A stretch of DNA of 64,000 bases from Aquiflexum gelatinilyticum. Lineage in GTDB: Bacteria; Bacteroidota; Bacteroidia; Cytophagales; Cyclobacteriaceae. Position 1 is the stretch's first letter, and every line of letters starts with the position of its first letter. Made by a program: the position numbers and the translations under genes. Of the stretch, positions 44,167-53,261 are shown in pieces. Location: NCBI RefSeq assembly GCF_024741135.1, contig NZ_JANSUY010000014.1:144586-208585 (forward strand), given 5' to 3'. The notes below the pieces were generated by a model, which saw only the letters and a list, made by a program, of their open reading frames with translations, was not told where the DNA came from and did not search any database.

Positions 44167-45291
44167 ATGAAATTTATTGTTTCTTCTAATGCACTCTTAA
44201 AACAGCTTTCAGCAATCAACGGCGTAGTAACTACCAATCCGGTAGTTCCGATTTTGGAAAATTTCCTTTTTGAAATCAAAGCAGGGAAATTGACCATCAC
44301 AGCGTCTGATTTGCAGACTTCCATGATTACAGAGATAGATGTCGAGGCAAGGGAGGACGGAAACATTGCTGTTCCTGCAAAGATTTTGATCGAAACACTT
44401 AAAAACCTTCCTGAACAGCCTGTCACTTTCAGCATTGACCAAGATACTTACAGCATCGAAATCAGTTCTGACAATGGACGCTACAAGCTGGCAGGGGAAA
44501 ATGCAACGGATTTCCCAAAAATCCCAACGGTGACTAACCCAACCTCAGTGGACATGTCTACTGAAATATTGAGCTCTGCGATCTCCAATACGATTTTCGC
44601 AACCAGCAACGATGAGTTGAGACCTGCCATGACCGGGGTTTATATCAATCTCAGCAGCACAAACACTACTTTTGTTGCTACTGACGGACACCGATTGGTA
44701 AGATACCGAAGGGTAGATGTGGCAGCAGCTGATGGTGCAAGTATCATTATCCCGAGAAAAGCACTCAACCTTTTGAAATCAACGCTACCTTCCGAAAATG
44801 TTCCGGTAGCAGTTGAGTTCAACAATTCCAACGCTTACTTCAAGTTCAACAGCATCAAAATGATCTGTAGGTTGATTGACGAGAGATTCCCGGATTATGA
44901 AAATGTCATCCCTGTGGACAATCCAAACCACATGACTATCGACAGATTGGAGTTTTTGGGTTCATTGAGAAGGATCGCCATCTATGCCAATAAGACTACC
45001 CATCAGGTAAGGTTAAAATTGACAGGAAGTGAATTGCAGATCTCTGCTGAAGACCTTGATTTCTCCAACGAAGCAAATGAAAGATTGTCATGTGACCATG
45101 ACGGTGAAGATATTGAGATCGGATTCAATGCAAAATTCTTGGTGGAAATGCTGAACAATCTTTCTTCCAAAGAAGTGACCTTGAAGTTTTCAGCACCAAA
45201 CAGGGCCGGATTGATCGTGCCATCTGACAAGTCAGACAACGAAGATATCCTGATGCTGGTGATGCCGGTGATGTTAAACAACTACGTATAA
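44167..45291 (+). CDS. dnaN: DNA polymerase III beta subunit (sliding clamp)
   Basis: 374 aa, the usual clamp length, with three repeated beta domains (about 1-120, 128-250, 255-374). The start MKFIVSSNALLKQLSAINGVV and the end ILMLVMPVMLNNYV are diagnostic, the latter close to the C-terminal partner-binding cleft. It clamps replicative and translesion polymerases to DNA, so it is also a partner for the dnaE at 3495. It is not next to dnaA here, as is normal for Bacteroidota. A terminator follows at 45312. Confidence 0.97.
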   Translation: MKFIVSSNALLKQLSAINGVVTTNPVVPILENFLFEIKAGKLTITASDLQTSMITEIDVEAREDGNIAVPAKILIETLKNLPEQPVTFSIDQDTYSIEISSDNGRYKLAGENATDFPKIPTVTNPTSVDMSTEILSSAISNTIFATSNDELRPAMTGVYINLSSTNTTFVATDGHRLVRYRRVDVAAADGASIIIPRKALNLLKSTLPSENVPVAVEFNNSNAYFKFNSIKMICRLIDERFPDYENVIPVDNPNHMTIDRLEFLGSLRRIAIYANKTTHQVRLKLTGSELQISAEDLDFSNEANERLSCDHDGEDIEIGFNAKFLVEMLNNLSSKEVTLKFSAPNRAGLIVPSDKSDNEDILMLVMPVMLNNYV

Positions 45292-45311
45292 AATTAGATT
45301 TTCAAAAAAAT

Positions 45312-45342
45312 AGAGGAACCGAGAAATCGGTTCCTTTTTTTT
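45312..45342 (+). terminator. Terminator of dnaN
   Basis: AGGAACCGA pairs perfectly with TCGGTTCCT around GAAA (a stable tetraloop) and is followed by eight T. It also serves as the convergent end of the lipid kinase gene. Confidence 0.95.
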
Positions 45343-46252
45343 ATGCCAAAATGGTTAAAGCGGAGGGCATAATTCGGCATGTCAATGGTGTAAAGCCAAC
45401 AAACTCCCCATCCATATCTATAGGTATTGGATGTTCACCGGTGATTTTGCATTGCGTCCCTTGACCATAGGATACTTGGGGATGTTGGATTTTCCTCCCT
45501 TTTTTTAGTTGTGGAAGTTTTTTCAAGTAATCCCAAACTGAGATTTTGAGGAGAAAAACCCAATCTAATAATCCATCATCAACTTTGGCTTCCGGCGCAA
45601 TTCCTAAACCACTAGCAAAGTATTTTCCATTTGCCATGCAGATACTCATTGCCGGGCTTTCAAATTCAAAATTTTCAGAAGAGAATTTGACCTTGACTGG
45701 TTTGTAAAACAAAAAGGAGCGTAAAATGACAAAGAAATAAGTCATACTGGAGCCCCAAATGGACTTTCCTGTTCGAAGCATCTGCGTGGCAAATCCACCT
45801 AACCCTACATCGGCAATATTAACAAAATACCTTTTAGATGGCGTTTCCTCTTTTCCGGTAAACTCCAACTCTGCAACATCAATCAGTCTTGATTTGGCGA
45901 AAAGAATATTTTTTCGGAGGGCGGCCAAGTCTTTGGTTATTCCTAAACTTCTACAGAAGTCATTTCCTTTTCCAAATGGAAGAATACCCATTTTTAGCTC
46001 TGAAGCTTTTGGATTGGTTAAAATGGCATTTGCTACTTCATTGACAGTGCCGTCACCTCCCACAGCAATTAAGATAGTTGCGCCTTTCCCAAGAGCTTCC
46101 GAAGAGCATTTTAACCCACACATATCCGGTTTCGTTGTGAAGAATGTCAAGGTTCCAATAGATTGAAAATGCTCTGAGAGCTTCGCCAATAATCGGGATT
46201 TGGCTTTAATTTTTCCGTGAACGATGAAGGCAATGTGTAGGGTATCTGCCAT
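45341..46252 (-). CDS. Diacylglycerol/lipid kinase family protein (YegS-like)
   Basis: 303 aa. The ATP-binding motif AVGGDGTVNEVANAIL, the fold-typical GILPFGKGNDFCRSLGI and the later PIPIDMDGEFVGFTPL are those of the DAGKc/YegS family, which phosphorylates diacylglycerol or related lipids at the membrane. Catalytic Asp of GGDGT is present. It is a single minus-strand gene convergent with dnaN. Substrate uncertain. Confidence 0.88.
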   Translation of the reverse strand: MADTLHIAFIVHGKIKAKSRLLAKLSEHFQSIGTLTFFTTKPDMCGLKCSSEALGKGATILIAVGGDGTVNEVANAILTNPKASELKMGILPFGKGNDFCRSLGITKDLAALRKNILFAKSRLIDVAELEFTGKEETPSKRYFVNIADVGLGGFATQMLRTGKSIWGSSMTYFFVILRSFLFYKPVKVKFSSENFEFESPAMSICMANGKYFASGLGIAPEAKVDDGLLDWVFLLKISVWDYLKKLPQLKKGRKIQHPQVSYGQGTQCKITGEHPIPIDMDGEFVGFTPLTCRIMPSALTILA

Positions 46253-46340
46253 TTTCCGTATATCTAGATCAATTTATCAGAATATAGGTGGGTTTATTGG
46301 GAAACGGAAAGCACTATTACCAGGCTTGGTTATCGGAAAT

Positions 46341-48224
46341 CTATTGGATTTCTAATACCCAACTCTCCAAAGGCTTCAATTCTACCTTTACTTTTCCCTT
46401 TCCTTCCCGGATTTTCAAAATAGGATTGACAGCGCTATATAGTTTTTCAGACAGCGGGTATTCGCCTTCACTCAAACCCAAGGTTTTGATGATTTCGGAT
46501 GGAAGCTCAAGGTCAAATCCGTAGGATTCGGATGCATCAAAATTGGTAATGATGACCAGTTTTTGGTTTTCATTCCATCTGACAAATGAAAAAACCCGGT
46601 CATTATACCATTCGGTATTTTGTCGGTTATGGGTATGGATGTCTGCAAATTTCCCAGCCAGGGCAGGACTAGTTTGGGTAAAGTTGAGCAGACGGCTATA
46701 AAAATCCCGCAATGATTTTTCAGCTTCAGATGATTGTCCACCGTCAAATTTTCCTCCGTTCATCCATCTTTGGTGATGGGGAACACCGATATAATCAAAG
46801 ATGGATGTTCTCGTCGGAGATCCAAATCCGGCTTTTTCAGCGCCGGGTTCGCCGACTTCCTGTCCGAAATATATCATCGTTGGCGATGAACCGATCATAG
46901 CCGACACGACCATGGCAGGTTTTCCCTTTTCTGCATTGCCTGCAAATCCCAGACTTGCGATGCGTTGCTCGTCATGATTTTCAAGAAAGTGTAGCATGTG
47001 CTTGTCAATATCTGCCAATCCCTTTTGGATCGGGAGGATGTTGTCCGTGGAGCCCTTTCCCTGCATGATGTTTTTGAGCGTGTCGTAAAGTTCTACTTTG
47101 TCGTAGAGGTAATCCATTTTCCCCAAATGGATATAATTCCGGTACTCCTTGGGATTGTATATTTCTGCCAAAAGGAAAGCATCGGGATTGTTCATCTTGA
47201 TGGCAGAGTTCATATAGCTCCAAAATTCCACAGGAACCATTTCTGCCATGTCATAGCGGAAGCCATCCACGCCTTTTTCGATCCAGTACAAGGCTATGTC
47301 CTTAAACTTGACCCAAGAATCAGGCACTTCCTTGCCTTGCCAAAATTCAAAATGTGCTTTGTAATCTTTCTGAGAAAAATCAGCCGGCAATTCCATGAAA
47401 TCCTTGCTGCCATCCGGTTTGATACCGTAATTGACCTTGACAGTTTCATACCAATCGTGAAAATGTGGCTGAGCTTCACGTGAACCGTTTCCTGTCCATT
47501 TAGCAGGTGATTCATCAAACTTTCCGTCAGCCAATGGATGTGCTTCGCCTCCCAAAGGCTTGTAATTGTCCAATGGTGCCGGAACTTTAAAATCCTTGCC
47601 CGGGATATAATAGAAGTTGTTGTTTGTTTTGTATTCAACCGAAGTGTCGTCACCTGCGCCAAAATCCTTTACTCCTTCGGGATTGCTTTTTCCCTCATAT
47701 CTCCTGGCAACATGGTTGGGCACGATGTCTATAATGACTTTCATGCCTTGGTGATGCGTTCTTGCGATCAAGGCTTCAAATTCCTCCAATCGTGTTTCCG
47801 GATTCTCTGCCAGGTCAGGATTTACATTATAGTAGTCCTTGACGGCATAAGGCGAGCCTGCCCTCCCTTTGACTACTTCGGGATCGTCATTGGAGATACC
47901 ATATTGTGTATAATCATTGATCAAAGCGTGATGCGGCACTCCTGTGTACCAAATGTGGGTGACTCCCAAAGACTTTATTTCTGATAGCGCTTTGTCCGTG
48001 AAGTCATTGAATTTTCCAACGCCATTTTCTTCCAAAGTTCCCCAAGGTTTGTTGGTGGTATTGGTGTTGCCAAAAAGCCTGGTGAAAACCTGATAAACGA
48101 TCACTTTATTTGGAGTTTCCATTTTGGTATTGGCTTCAGGGGTTTGGGTCTGGGGCGAGTTGCAACCGATCAGGATTGACAGCAAAGTTGCAAAAAAGAT
48201 GATTTGGGTCAGAAGTTTGTTCAT
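46341..48224 (-). CDS. Alpha-amylase family glycoside hydrolase (GH13), lipoprotein
   Basis: 627 aa from the ATG at 48224, where a lipoprotein signal begins (FFATLLSILIGC); the frame upstream to 48302 is not coding-like. GH13 regions are intact: IIDIVPNHVARR (I), GVDGFRYDMAEM with the nucleophile Asp (II), FLLAEIYNP with the acid/base Glu (III) and FLENHDEQR with the stabilising Asp (IV). The substrate is an alpha-glucan or malto-oligosaccharide; it probably acts in the periplasm or on the cell surface. It follows an M20 peptidase gene (74-base gap, same strand), with no sus-type partners. Confidence 0.92.
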   Translation of the reverse strand: MNKLLTQIIFFATLLSILIGCNSPQTQTPEANTKMETPNKVIVYQVFTRLFGNTNTTNKPWGTLEENGVGKFNDFTDKALSEIKSLGVTHIWYTGVPHHALINDYTQYGISNDDPEVVKGRAGSPYAVKDYYNVNPDLAENPETRLEEFEALIARTHHQGMKVIIDIVPNHVARRYEGKSNPEGVKDFGAGDDTSVEYKTNNNFYYIPGKDFKVPAPLDNYKPLGGEAHPLADGKFDESPAKWTGNGSREAQPHFHDWYETVKVNYGIKPDGSKDFMELPADFSQKDYKAHFEFWQGKEVPDSWVKFKDIALYWIEKGVDGFRYDMAEMVPVEFWSYMNSAIKMNNPDAFLLAEIYNPKEYRNYIHLGKMDYLYDKVELYDTLKNIMQGKGSTDNILPIQKGLADIDKHMLHFLENHDEQRIASLGFAGNAEKGKPAMVVSAMIGSSPTMIYFGQEVGEPGAEKAGFGSPTRTSIFDYIGVPHHQRWMNGGKFDGGQSSEAEKSLRDFYSRLLNFTQTSPALAGKFADIHTHNRQNTEWYNDRVFSFVRWNENQKLVIITNFDASESYGFDLELPSEIIKTLGLSEGEYPLSEKLYSAVNPILKIREGKGKVKVELKPLESWVLEIQ

Positions 48225-48298
48225 GGGGTTAAATATAAAAAGTTGTTTCCCACGAAGACACAAAAACACAAAGTAAAATCCGGTTGTGCCAATACAAA

Positions 48299-49588
48299 TC
48301 ACAAATTCAACAACCGATAAACAAACAATGTACTCCTCTTAATCAAATCCGGATATTGCTTCATGTTGATGGTTTCGGCAGGGGAGTGGGCACCTGTGCC
48401 GGATGCGCCAAGTCCATCGATACAATCCAGGTAATCCGCGACATAGGAAATGTCACCTGCGCCACGCGAACCCGGATCTCCGGCTTTGACTTGACCATAT
48501 CCCAAATCCACACTGACTTGACTGAGGATGGTGACCAACCCCATGTTGCCTTCTGTCGGCGGCATGGAGGGAATCCCGTCTTCAAACTCTATACTGGCAG
48601 TGGTTCCATTCAGGTTTTGGGATACGATCTGTTTCATCTTTTCACGTGCCGCTTCTTTTTGTGGTTCGCCGAGGAACCTCAGGTCACCGGTAACAAAAGC
48701 CTCTCTTGCCACAATGTTTGTTTTGCCAAGAGCAGAACCGGCGCCCGTATCTCCGTCATAGTTGATATCCGAGCCGCCGATGATTTGGCCGGGATTGAAT
48801 GTCAGGTATTGCTCGCCTGCCAATTCTTCTCTGAATTGGTTGAGGACCCGCGCGGCCTCATAGATAGCGCCGTACCCCACCGATTCCCTGAATACACCCG
48901 AGGAATGAACCTGTTTTCCCGTAGTTTTCAACGTCCATCCACTTGCACCTCTTCTTGCAATGGTAGCCGTATTGAATCCTTGAGCTGTCTCGTACCCCAA
49001 GGCATAGTCATGTTGCTTGGCCCTTTCGACAAAGTCCAATCTACTTACCCATGATGGACTGCCTGCATTTTCCTCATCTCCTGGAAAATATACCGTTATT
49101 GTCCGGTCTTTTAACAATCCCAATTCCTCCATTGCTTTTAAAGTCGCAAAGACCATCACATTTCCGCCTTTCATATCATTGACGCCCTGCCCTTTGGCCG
49201 TGGAGTCATTGACCATGGTAAAGGGATAGAAGGGCATGTCTTTTTCAAAAACAGTATCTAGGTGACCTATGAAGAACAGCTTTTTTCCTTTGGTTCCTTT
49301 TCTTGTAGCTACAAAATGTCCGGCTCTTTTGAGCGAATCCGGTAGAGTAATCCATTGGGTCTCAAATCCGATTTTTGCAAATTCCCTCTCGAAGACCCTG
49401 CCTACGTCCCGAACTCCTTGCATATTGAAAGTCCCTGAATTGATATTCACTACCTCCTCCAACAGCGCCAATGTTTCTTTGTAGTTTTTGTCAATTGTTT
49501 CTATCAGTTGCTTTTCCGTTTTGGTAAGGTTTTGCGAAAAGGCATTGATGGTGACAAGGAAGATTGATAAGAATAAAAGTTTTTTCAT
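48299..49588 (-). CDS. M20-family metallopeptidase (glutamate carboxypeptidase-like), secreted
   Basis: 429 aa. Signal peptide LLFLSIFLVTINAFS. Metal ligands are recognisable: FIGHLDTVFEKDMPF (His, Asp), GVNDMKGG (Asp bridging), DEENAGSPS (catalytic Glu and ligand), and a late His in GTGAHSPAE. The lid/dimerisation domain lies at about residues 205-320 (IARRGASGWTLKTTGKQVHS). It resembles glutamate carboxypeptidase/CPG2 and dipeptidases; the precise substrate is unknown. Upstream of, and perhaps co-transcribed with, the amylase gene. Confidence 0.9.
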   Translation of the reverse strand: MKKLLFLSIFLVTINAFSQNLTKTEKQLIETIDKNYKETLALLEEVVNINSGTFNMQGVRDVGRVFEREFAKIGFETQWITLPDSLKRAGHFVATRKGTKGKKLFFIGHLDTVFEKDMPFYPFTMVNDSTAKGQGVNDMKGGNVMVFATLKAMEELGLLKDRTITVYFPGDEENAGSPSWVSRLDFVERAKQHDYALGYETAQGFNTATIARRGASGWTLKTTGKQVHSSGVFRESVGYGAIYEAARVLNQFREELAGEQYLTFNPGQIIGGSDINYDGDTGAGSALGKTNIVAREAFVTGDLRFLGEPQKEAAREKMKQIVSQNLNGTTASIEFEDGIPSMPPTEGNMGLVTILSQVSVDLGYGQVKAGDPGSRGAGDISYVADYLDCIDGLGASGTGAHSPAETINMKQYPDLIKRSTLFVYRLLNL

Positions 49589-49761
49589 GTTTGGCTAAAT
49601 TGAAAATTTAATCTATTGATCTCCTAGTTATGGAAATAAAAATTTTTGGAGCTCAAAGTCAAGTGCTGAATTCTGCGATCCTGGAACTTCGGTCTTCCGA
49701 CTTCCGTCCCGGTGAGCAAAGGGATTTAGGATTCAGAAATCTTTTAGAATAATAATGGAGA

Positions 49762-50409
49762 TCACTCCACCACGATATCTGAAAACCAGATAAACTTTAC
49801 CCCGGCATCATTTTTATGTTCGGTAGCAAACTTGACCCCCTTGAATTCCTGCTCATTTTCCCAGGTTATCGGTCGTCCTTCCAAGCCATTCCCTCTTCTG
49901 AAAACCCATTCTTTGATCAGGTGGTTTTCATCCAAAAACAAGTCATAGGCATCTCCCGGAGTATAGCCATCGACATCATTGTATACGATGGTCAACTGTG
50001 TCGTAGGCAATCCGGAAATAGGTGCTTTGGTGTTTTCTATTACAGTGAAGGTATACCCTTTGTCCCAAACCAACTGAAAAGGGAACATCAGCCAATATTT
50101 GTCATTAATAAAGCCGCCATCAGCTTCCGGCATTTGCTCTTTTGGAAGGTCAAGGCTGTAGGTATAACTCGTGTCGGCGTCAGCAAATTCCACAGTCCTT
50201 TCTTTGATATTCCACTTCCAATTCCTTGTCCGTAGGGTTTCGGGATTTGGCTGCACATTCCATTGGTAAGCTATCGAGTTAATTTTGTCAAAATTGTCGA
50301 AGCCATATGCTTTCGCGACTTTTATTGGAAGCGTATCTTCTTCTTTTTTGGCACAGGAAAACATCACAGTTATGACAAGAAGGAGGAGGGGCAGGGTTCT
50401 GGATTTCAT
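49762..50409 (-). CDS. Unknown lipoprotein
   Basis: 215 aa. The lipoprotein signal (LPLLLLVITVMFSC) and lipidated Cys at about residue 19 are clear. The rest is beta-rich with many aromatic residues (KYWLMFPFQLVWDKGYTF, YDLFLDENHLIKEWVFRRG), reminiscent of LolA/LolB-like folds, but no family name can be given with confidence. It stands alone between the M20 peptidase and the SDR gene. Likely in the periplasm or attached to the outer membrane. Confidence 0.6.
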   Translation of the reverse strand: MKSRTLPLLLLVITVMFSCAKKEEDTLPIKVAKAYGFDNFDKINSIAYQWNVQPNPETLRTRNWKWNIKERTVEFADADTSYTYSLDLPKEQMPEADGGFINDKYWLMFPFQLVWDKGYTFTVIENTKAPISGLPTTQLTIVYNDVDGYTPGDAYDLFLDENHLIKEWVFRRGNGLEGRPITWENEQEFKGVKFATEHKNDAGVKFIWFSDIVVE

Positions 50410-50487
50410 AAGTGTTGGATTTGGTCTTACAGATTCATTTCCAATTTATTGTTTTCTTTTGAAAAAACAGATGCCATTCATGTATGA

Positions 50488-51270
50488 TTACCTATCCTTC
50501 TTTCTCTCCATCCAATTCTTCAGTTTTTTTCTTTCTAATAAAAAATAGAGTGGTTTGAAGACAGGCAGAATTCTGTTGATCAGCATGGTTGCCTTAAAAA
50601 GCCTGGAGGGATAGATTTTCTTTTTTCTCTTGGAAACACCTTGGAGGATATGACGCACTACAGTTTGGACGGATTGTACAGGAAAGGCCTTTGGGATTTC
50701 TTTGCCTGCACTTTTGAAAAAATCTGTTTCCGTGGCTATAGGGTATACCAAAGTAATCCAGTTCCCATCCCCTTCGCTTTTTACTGTTTCAACAAAATGA
50801 TGGATCGCCGCTTTGGTTGCGGCATAGGCCGCATAACCGGGAACAGGCCAATAGGACATTGCTGAGGCAGTAACCACAAGCCTACAGGGATGATGCACCT
50901 GCATTGGTTTCAGAATTTTGGCTGTTTCAATAGGGGAAAGGACGTTGATTTGCAGCATTTTGGCGAAAGTCTGCTGGTCGGTTTCCTCCCAAGTCCCAAA
51001 CTTTGCAAAGCCTGCATTGGCAAAAAAGTAGTCAACGGTTTTCCAGTTGAGTTCTATCCAATCAAAAATTACCGAGACACTATCCCGTTTGGTTAGGTCT
51101 AAAGTCAGGGTCTGGATTTGGGAAGATGATTTGGGGAGGATTTCCAAACCTTCTTGATTGATGTCAATGGCCAGGATTTTATTTCCGCTTCCTGCAAGTT
51201 GTAGAACCAGCTCTTTTCCTATCCCGGAGGCAGCCCCGGTGATTACGATATGCTTATTGCTGATCGGCAT
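50488..51270 (-). CDS. Short-chain dehydrogenase/reductase
   Basis: 260 aa. TGAASGIGKEL (NAD(P) binding, TGxxxGxG), FANAGFAKFG and the catalytic YxxxK in GYAAYAATKAAIHHF are present; the Ser is in VVTASAMSYW. The C-terminal ~40 residues include a basic and hydrophobic stretch (RILPVFKPLYFLLERKK) that could associate with membrane. Its start overlaps the end of an acetoacetate-decarboxylase-like gene by 17 bases, so both are made from one mRNA. The substrate is unknown, perhaps a beta-hydroxy/keto acyl compound. Confidence 0.88.
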   Translation of the reverse strand: MPISNKHIVITGAASGIGKELVLQLAGSGNKILAIDINQEGLEILPKSSSQIQTLTLDLTKRDSVSVIFDWIELNWKTVDYFFANAGFAKFGTWEETDQQTFAKMLQINVLSPIETAKILKPMQVHHPCRLVVTASAMSYWPVPGYAAYAATKAAIHHFVETVKSEGDGNWITLVYPIATETDFFKSAGKEIPKAFPVQSVQTVVRHILQGVSKRKKKIYPSRLFKATMLINRILPVFKPLYFLLERKKLKNWMERKKDR

Positions 51271-51916
51271 TTTGTTCGGGCAAAGGAAACTCCATGTAGA
51301 ACGGATTGATCTTCACACAAAGCAGCGGTTTGAGTTTGCTGATGTCAGGAAAATAAGCGGAATTCACTTTCATAGATTCTATTTTGGCAAACTTTCCCCA
51401 CCCATAACCTTTTGGGTCGGTCAAAAATGTTTTCCCTTCCAATTCCTGAAAAAGTCTGATGGGAAGGAGTTTTGTGCTAGCAGGAAAGGGTATTCCACCC
51501 GAACTGATCTTGCAAAAAAGAATCGGGTCTTCCTCAGACCCAATTCCTATTGTTTCTGTTTTTCCGTTTTTTTGCCAGATGATGGGGACGGTTTCTTTTG
51601 GTATTCCCCATTTGTACCTGCCGTTTTCAGTACTTGATTTGGAATCCACATAGATTTTGGTGATGGTCTGTCTATTGTCAGGACTGAATTTTCCGGGAAT
51701 AAAAAGCAATTCATTATAAGGGCCTGCTGGGGACTCAGTATACCTGACAAGCATGACATATCCGAGCCCCCCTTTGAATTTCCCTTTCAGTTTGTCCGTC
51801 AAAAACCCGTTTTGTTCTACCCACTCTTTCTTGAATTTGTAGGAAAGGATGATACCTTCTCCTTTTAGTTTCCAGGGACCGGCAAAGTAATATTCGGGTT
51901 TTTGGGGTCCGTTCAT
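51254..51916 (-). CDS. Acetoacetate decarboxylase-like protein
   Basis: 220 aa. ESPAGPYNELLFIPG and the surrounding beta-rich layout resemble the ADC/MppR-like superfamily. I cannot locate the catalytic lysine of true acetoacetate decarboxylases with certainty, so it may have another lyase or aldolase-like function, or none. It lies between a DinB-like gene (2 bases upstream) and an SDR (17-base overlap), an arrangement of tight coupling that suggests one pathway. The reaction is not known. Confidence 0.65.
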   Translation of the reverse strand: MNGPQKPEYYFAGPWKLKGEGIILSYKFKKEWVEQNGFLTDKLKGKFKGGLGYVMLVRYTESPAGPYNELLFIPGKFSPDNRQTITKIYVDSKSSTENGRYKWGIPKETVPIIWQKNGKTETIGIGSEEDPILFCKISSGGIPFPASTKLLPIRLFQELEGKTFLTDPKGYGWGKFAKIESMKVNSAYFPDISKLKPLLCVKINPFYMEFPLPEQNADQQ

Positions 51917-51918
51917 GG

Positions 51919-52362
51919 TTATCTTTTTGTGAGGATATAATCTGTTGGGATAGGTTCCAGCCCGGCATTTCTGACAAGCATCATTACTTGTCCCCGATGA
52001 TAACTGGAGTGGTTGATGATGTGGAACATGATGTCTTTGATGGTATTTTGATATGCCTCACCTTTGGTGTTTTGATATGAGATCATTTTATCGAGCTCAT
52101 TGTTATCAAGAATTTTTTTGGAAATCAGGTAATTTTCCTCATTCATTTCAGCAAAAACCTCAACAGAGTGGGTTTGCCAGACTTTAAAAAATGGTTTTTT
52201 CCCCAAGATCCTTGCATTCCACACATGGTGTGCATTGATCATATGGCTATAAATTTCGATGGCTTTTTGTGGAAGGTTTGCTTTGTTTTCAACCAAAAGG
52301 TCAATCGTGGCATTGTTGCTCTTTTGGATATATTCCAAAAGGTCATTAATAGCAATTTTCAT
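51919..52362 (-). CDS. DinB-family putative metalloenzyme
   Basis: 147 aa, a four-helix bundle of the DinB/YfiT group. Possible metal ligands are the histidines in YSHMINAHHVWN and in FHIINHSSYHRGQ, the usual triad. Members are often thiol-dependent transferases or damage-related proteins. It is the first gene of the three-gene unit with the ADC-like and SDR genes. Function unknown; no evidence here for DNA-damage regulation. Confidence 0.8.
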   Translation of the reverse strand: MKIAINDLLEYIQKSNNATIDLLVENKANLPQKAIEIYSHMINAHHVWNARILGKKPFFKVWQTHSVEVFAEMNEENYLISKKILDNNELDKMISYQNTKGEAYQNTIKDIMFHIINHSSYHRGQVMMLVRNAGLEPIPTDYILTKR

Positions 52363-52482
52363 ATGTGGGTGTTGGATTGGTTTCCGGCGTTAGGCCGGAT
52401 GTGTTATAAATAGATAGAGTCTATAGTTGGAAATAATTTGCAATATTAGTTTTAATTTTAAACCAAGAAATGATTTTTTGAT

Positions 52483-53247
52483 TTAATTGTAAGGAGAGGG
52501 ACTGATGGAAGTCCAACCTCCGTCAATTACAAGATTTTGCCCTGTAATGTGCCTCGCTTCCTCAGAAACCAAAAAGGCAGCAGTATGGGCAATATCCACG
52601 ACAGTTGCCGGTCGTCCCATTGGTGTGATTCTGGACCAGGTCTTTTCGTAATCAGGATCTGAGGCCGTTCTGGAAGTCAATGTAGCGCCGGGTGAGATGG
52701 TATTGACATTGATGTGGTACTCTGATAATTCGATTACCAAATTCTTTGCCAACATTTCAATTGCTGCCTTGCTCATGGCATATGCTGCAAGGTTTTTATG
52801 TGCCTGATGGGCAGTCACCGAGGAGGTAAAAAGAAGCGAACCACCGGTTTTTTGTTTTTTCATTAACCTGGCTGCTGCTTGGGCAAGGAAAAAAGTGCCA
52901 CCTGCATTGACCCGCATTACCTCAAAAAAATCATTCGGAGAATAGTCCCAAAAATCACCATAAAGGGTAATGCCTGCATTGGCAATGGCAATATCCAATT
53001 TTCCAAACTCGCTTTCTGCCAAACCCACCATTTCCTGAATAAATGTGGGGTCTCCGGAATCTCCCGAAATACCTAAGATTTTCCCTTTTGCATCTCTCAG
53101 GATTTCAGCGACGGCTTCTTCGGTCAGGCTTTTTTCGATGTCATTGAGGATGACATGATGGCCTTTTTCTGCCAATACTCCGGCAATCTCCAAACCGATG
53201 CCTTGTCCGGCACCGGTGATGAGAGCGACTTTTTCCTGATTTTTCAT
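52483..53247 (-). CDS. Short-chain dehydrogenase/reductase (FabG-like)
   Basis: 254 aa. TGAGQGIGLEI (cofactor), IANAGITLYG, catalytic Ser in LFTSSVTAHQ and YxxxK in LAAYAMSKAAIEML; the C-terminal HITGQNLVIDGGWTSI is the standard end of the family. Located 14 bases downstream of an IlvD/Edd-type dehydratase in the same direction. Such pairs often act in oxidation of sugars: the SDR oxidises the sugar or the derived keto acid. Substrate not determinable. Confidence 0.88.
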   Translation of the reverse strand: MKNQEKVALITGAGQGIGLEIAGVLAEKGHHVILNDIEKSLTEEAVAEILRDAKGKILGISGDSGDPTFIQEMVGLAESEFGKLDIAIANAGITLYGDFWDYSPNDFFEVMRVNAGGTFFLAQAAARLMKKQKTGGSLLFTSSVTAHQAHKNLAAYAMSKAAIEMLAKNLVIELSEYHINVNTISPGATLTSRTASDPDYEKTWSRITPMGRPATVVDIAHTAAFLVSEEARHITGQNLVIDGGWTSISPSPYN

Positions 53248-53261
53248 AGGAAATACTTCTT

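Noticed and set aside
48284..49054. 256-codon open frame on the plus strand
   Set aside because: It is antisense to the M20 peptidase, whose metal ligands are intact.
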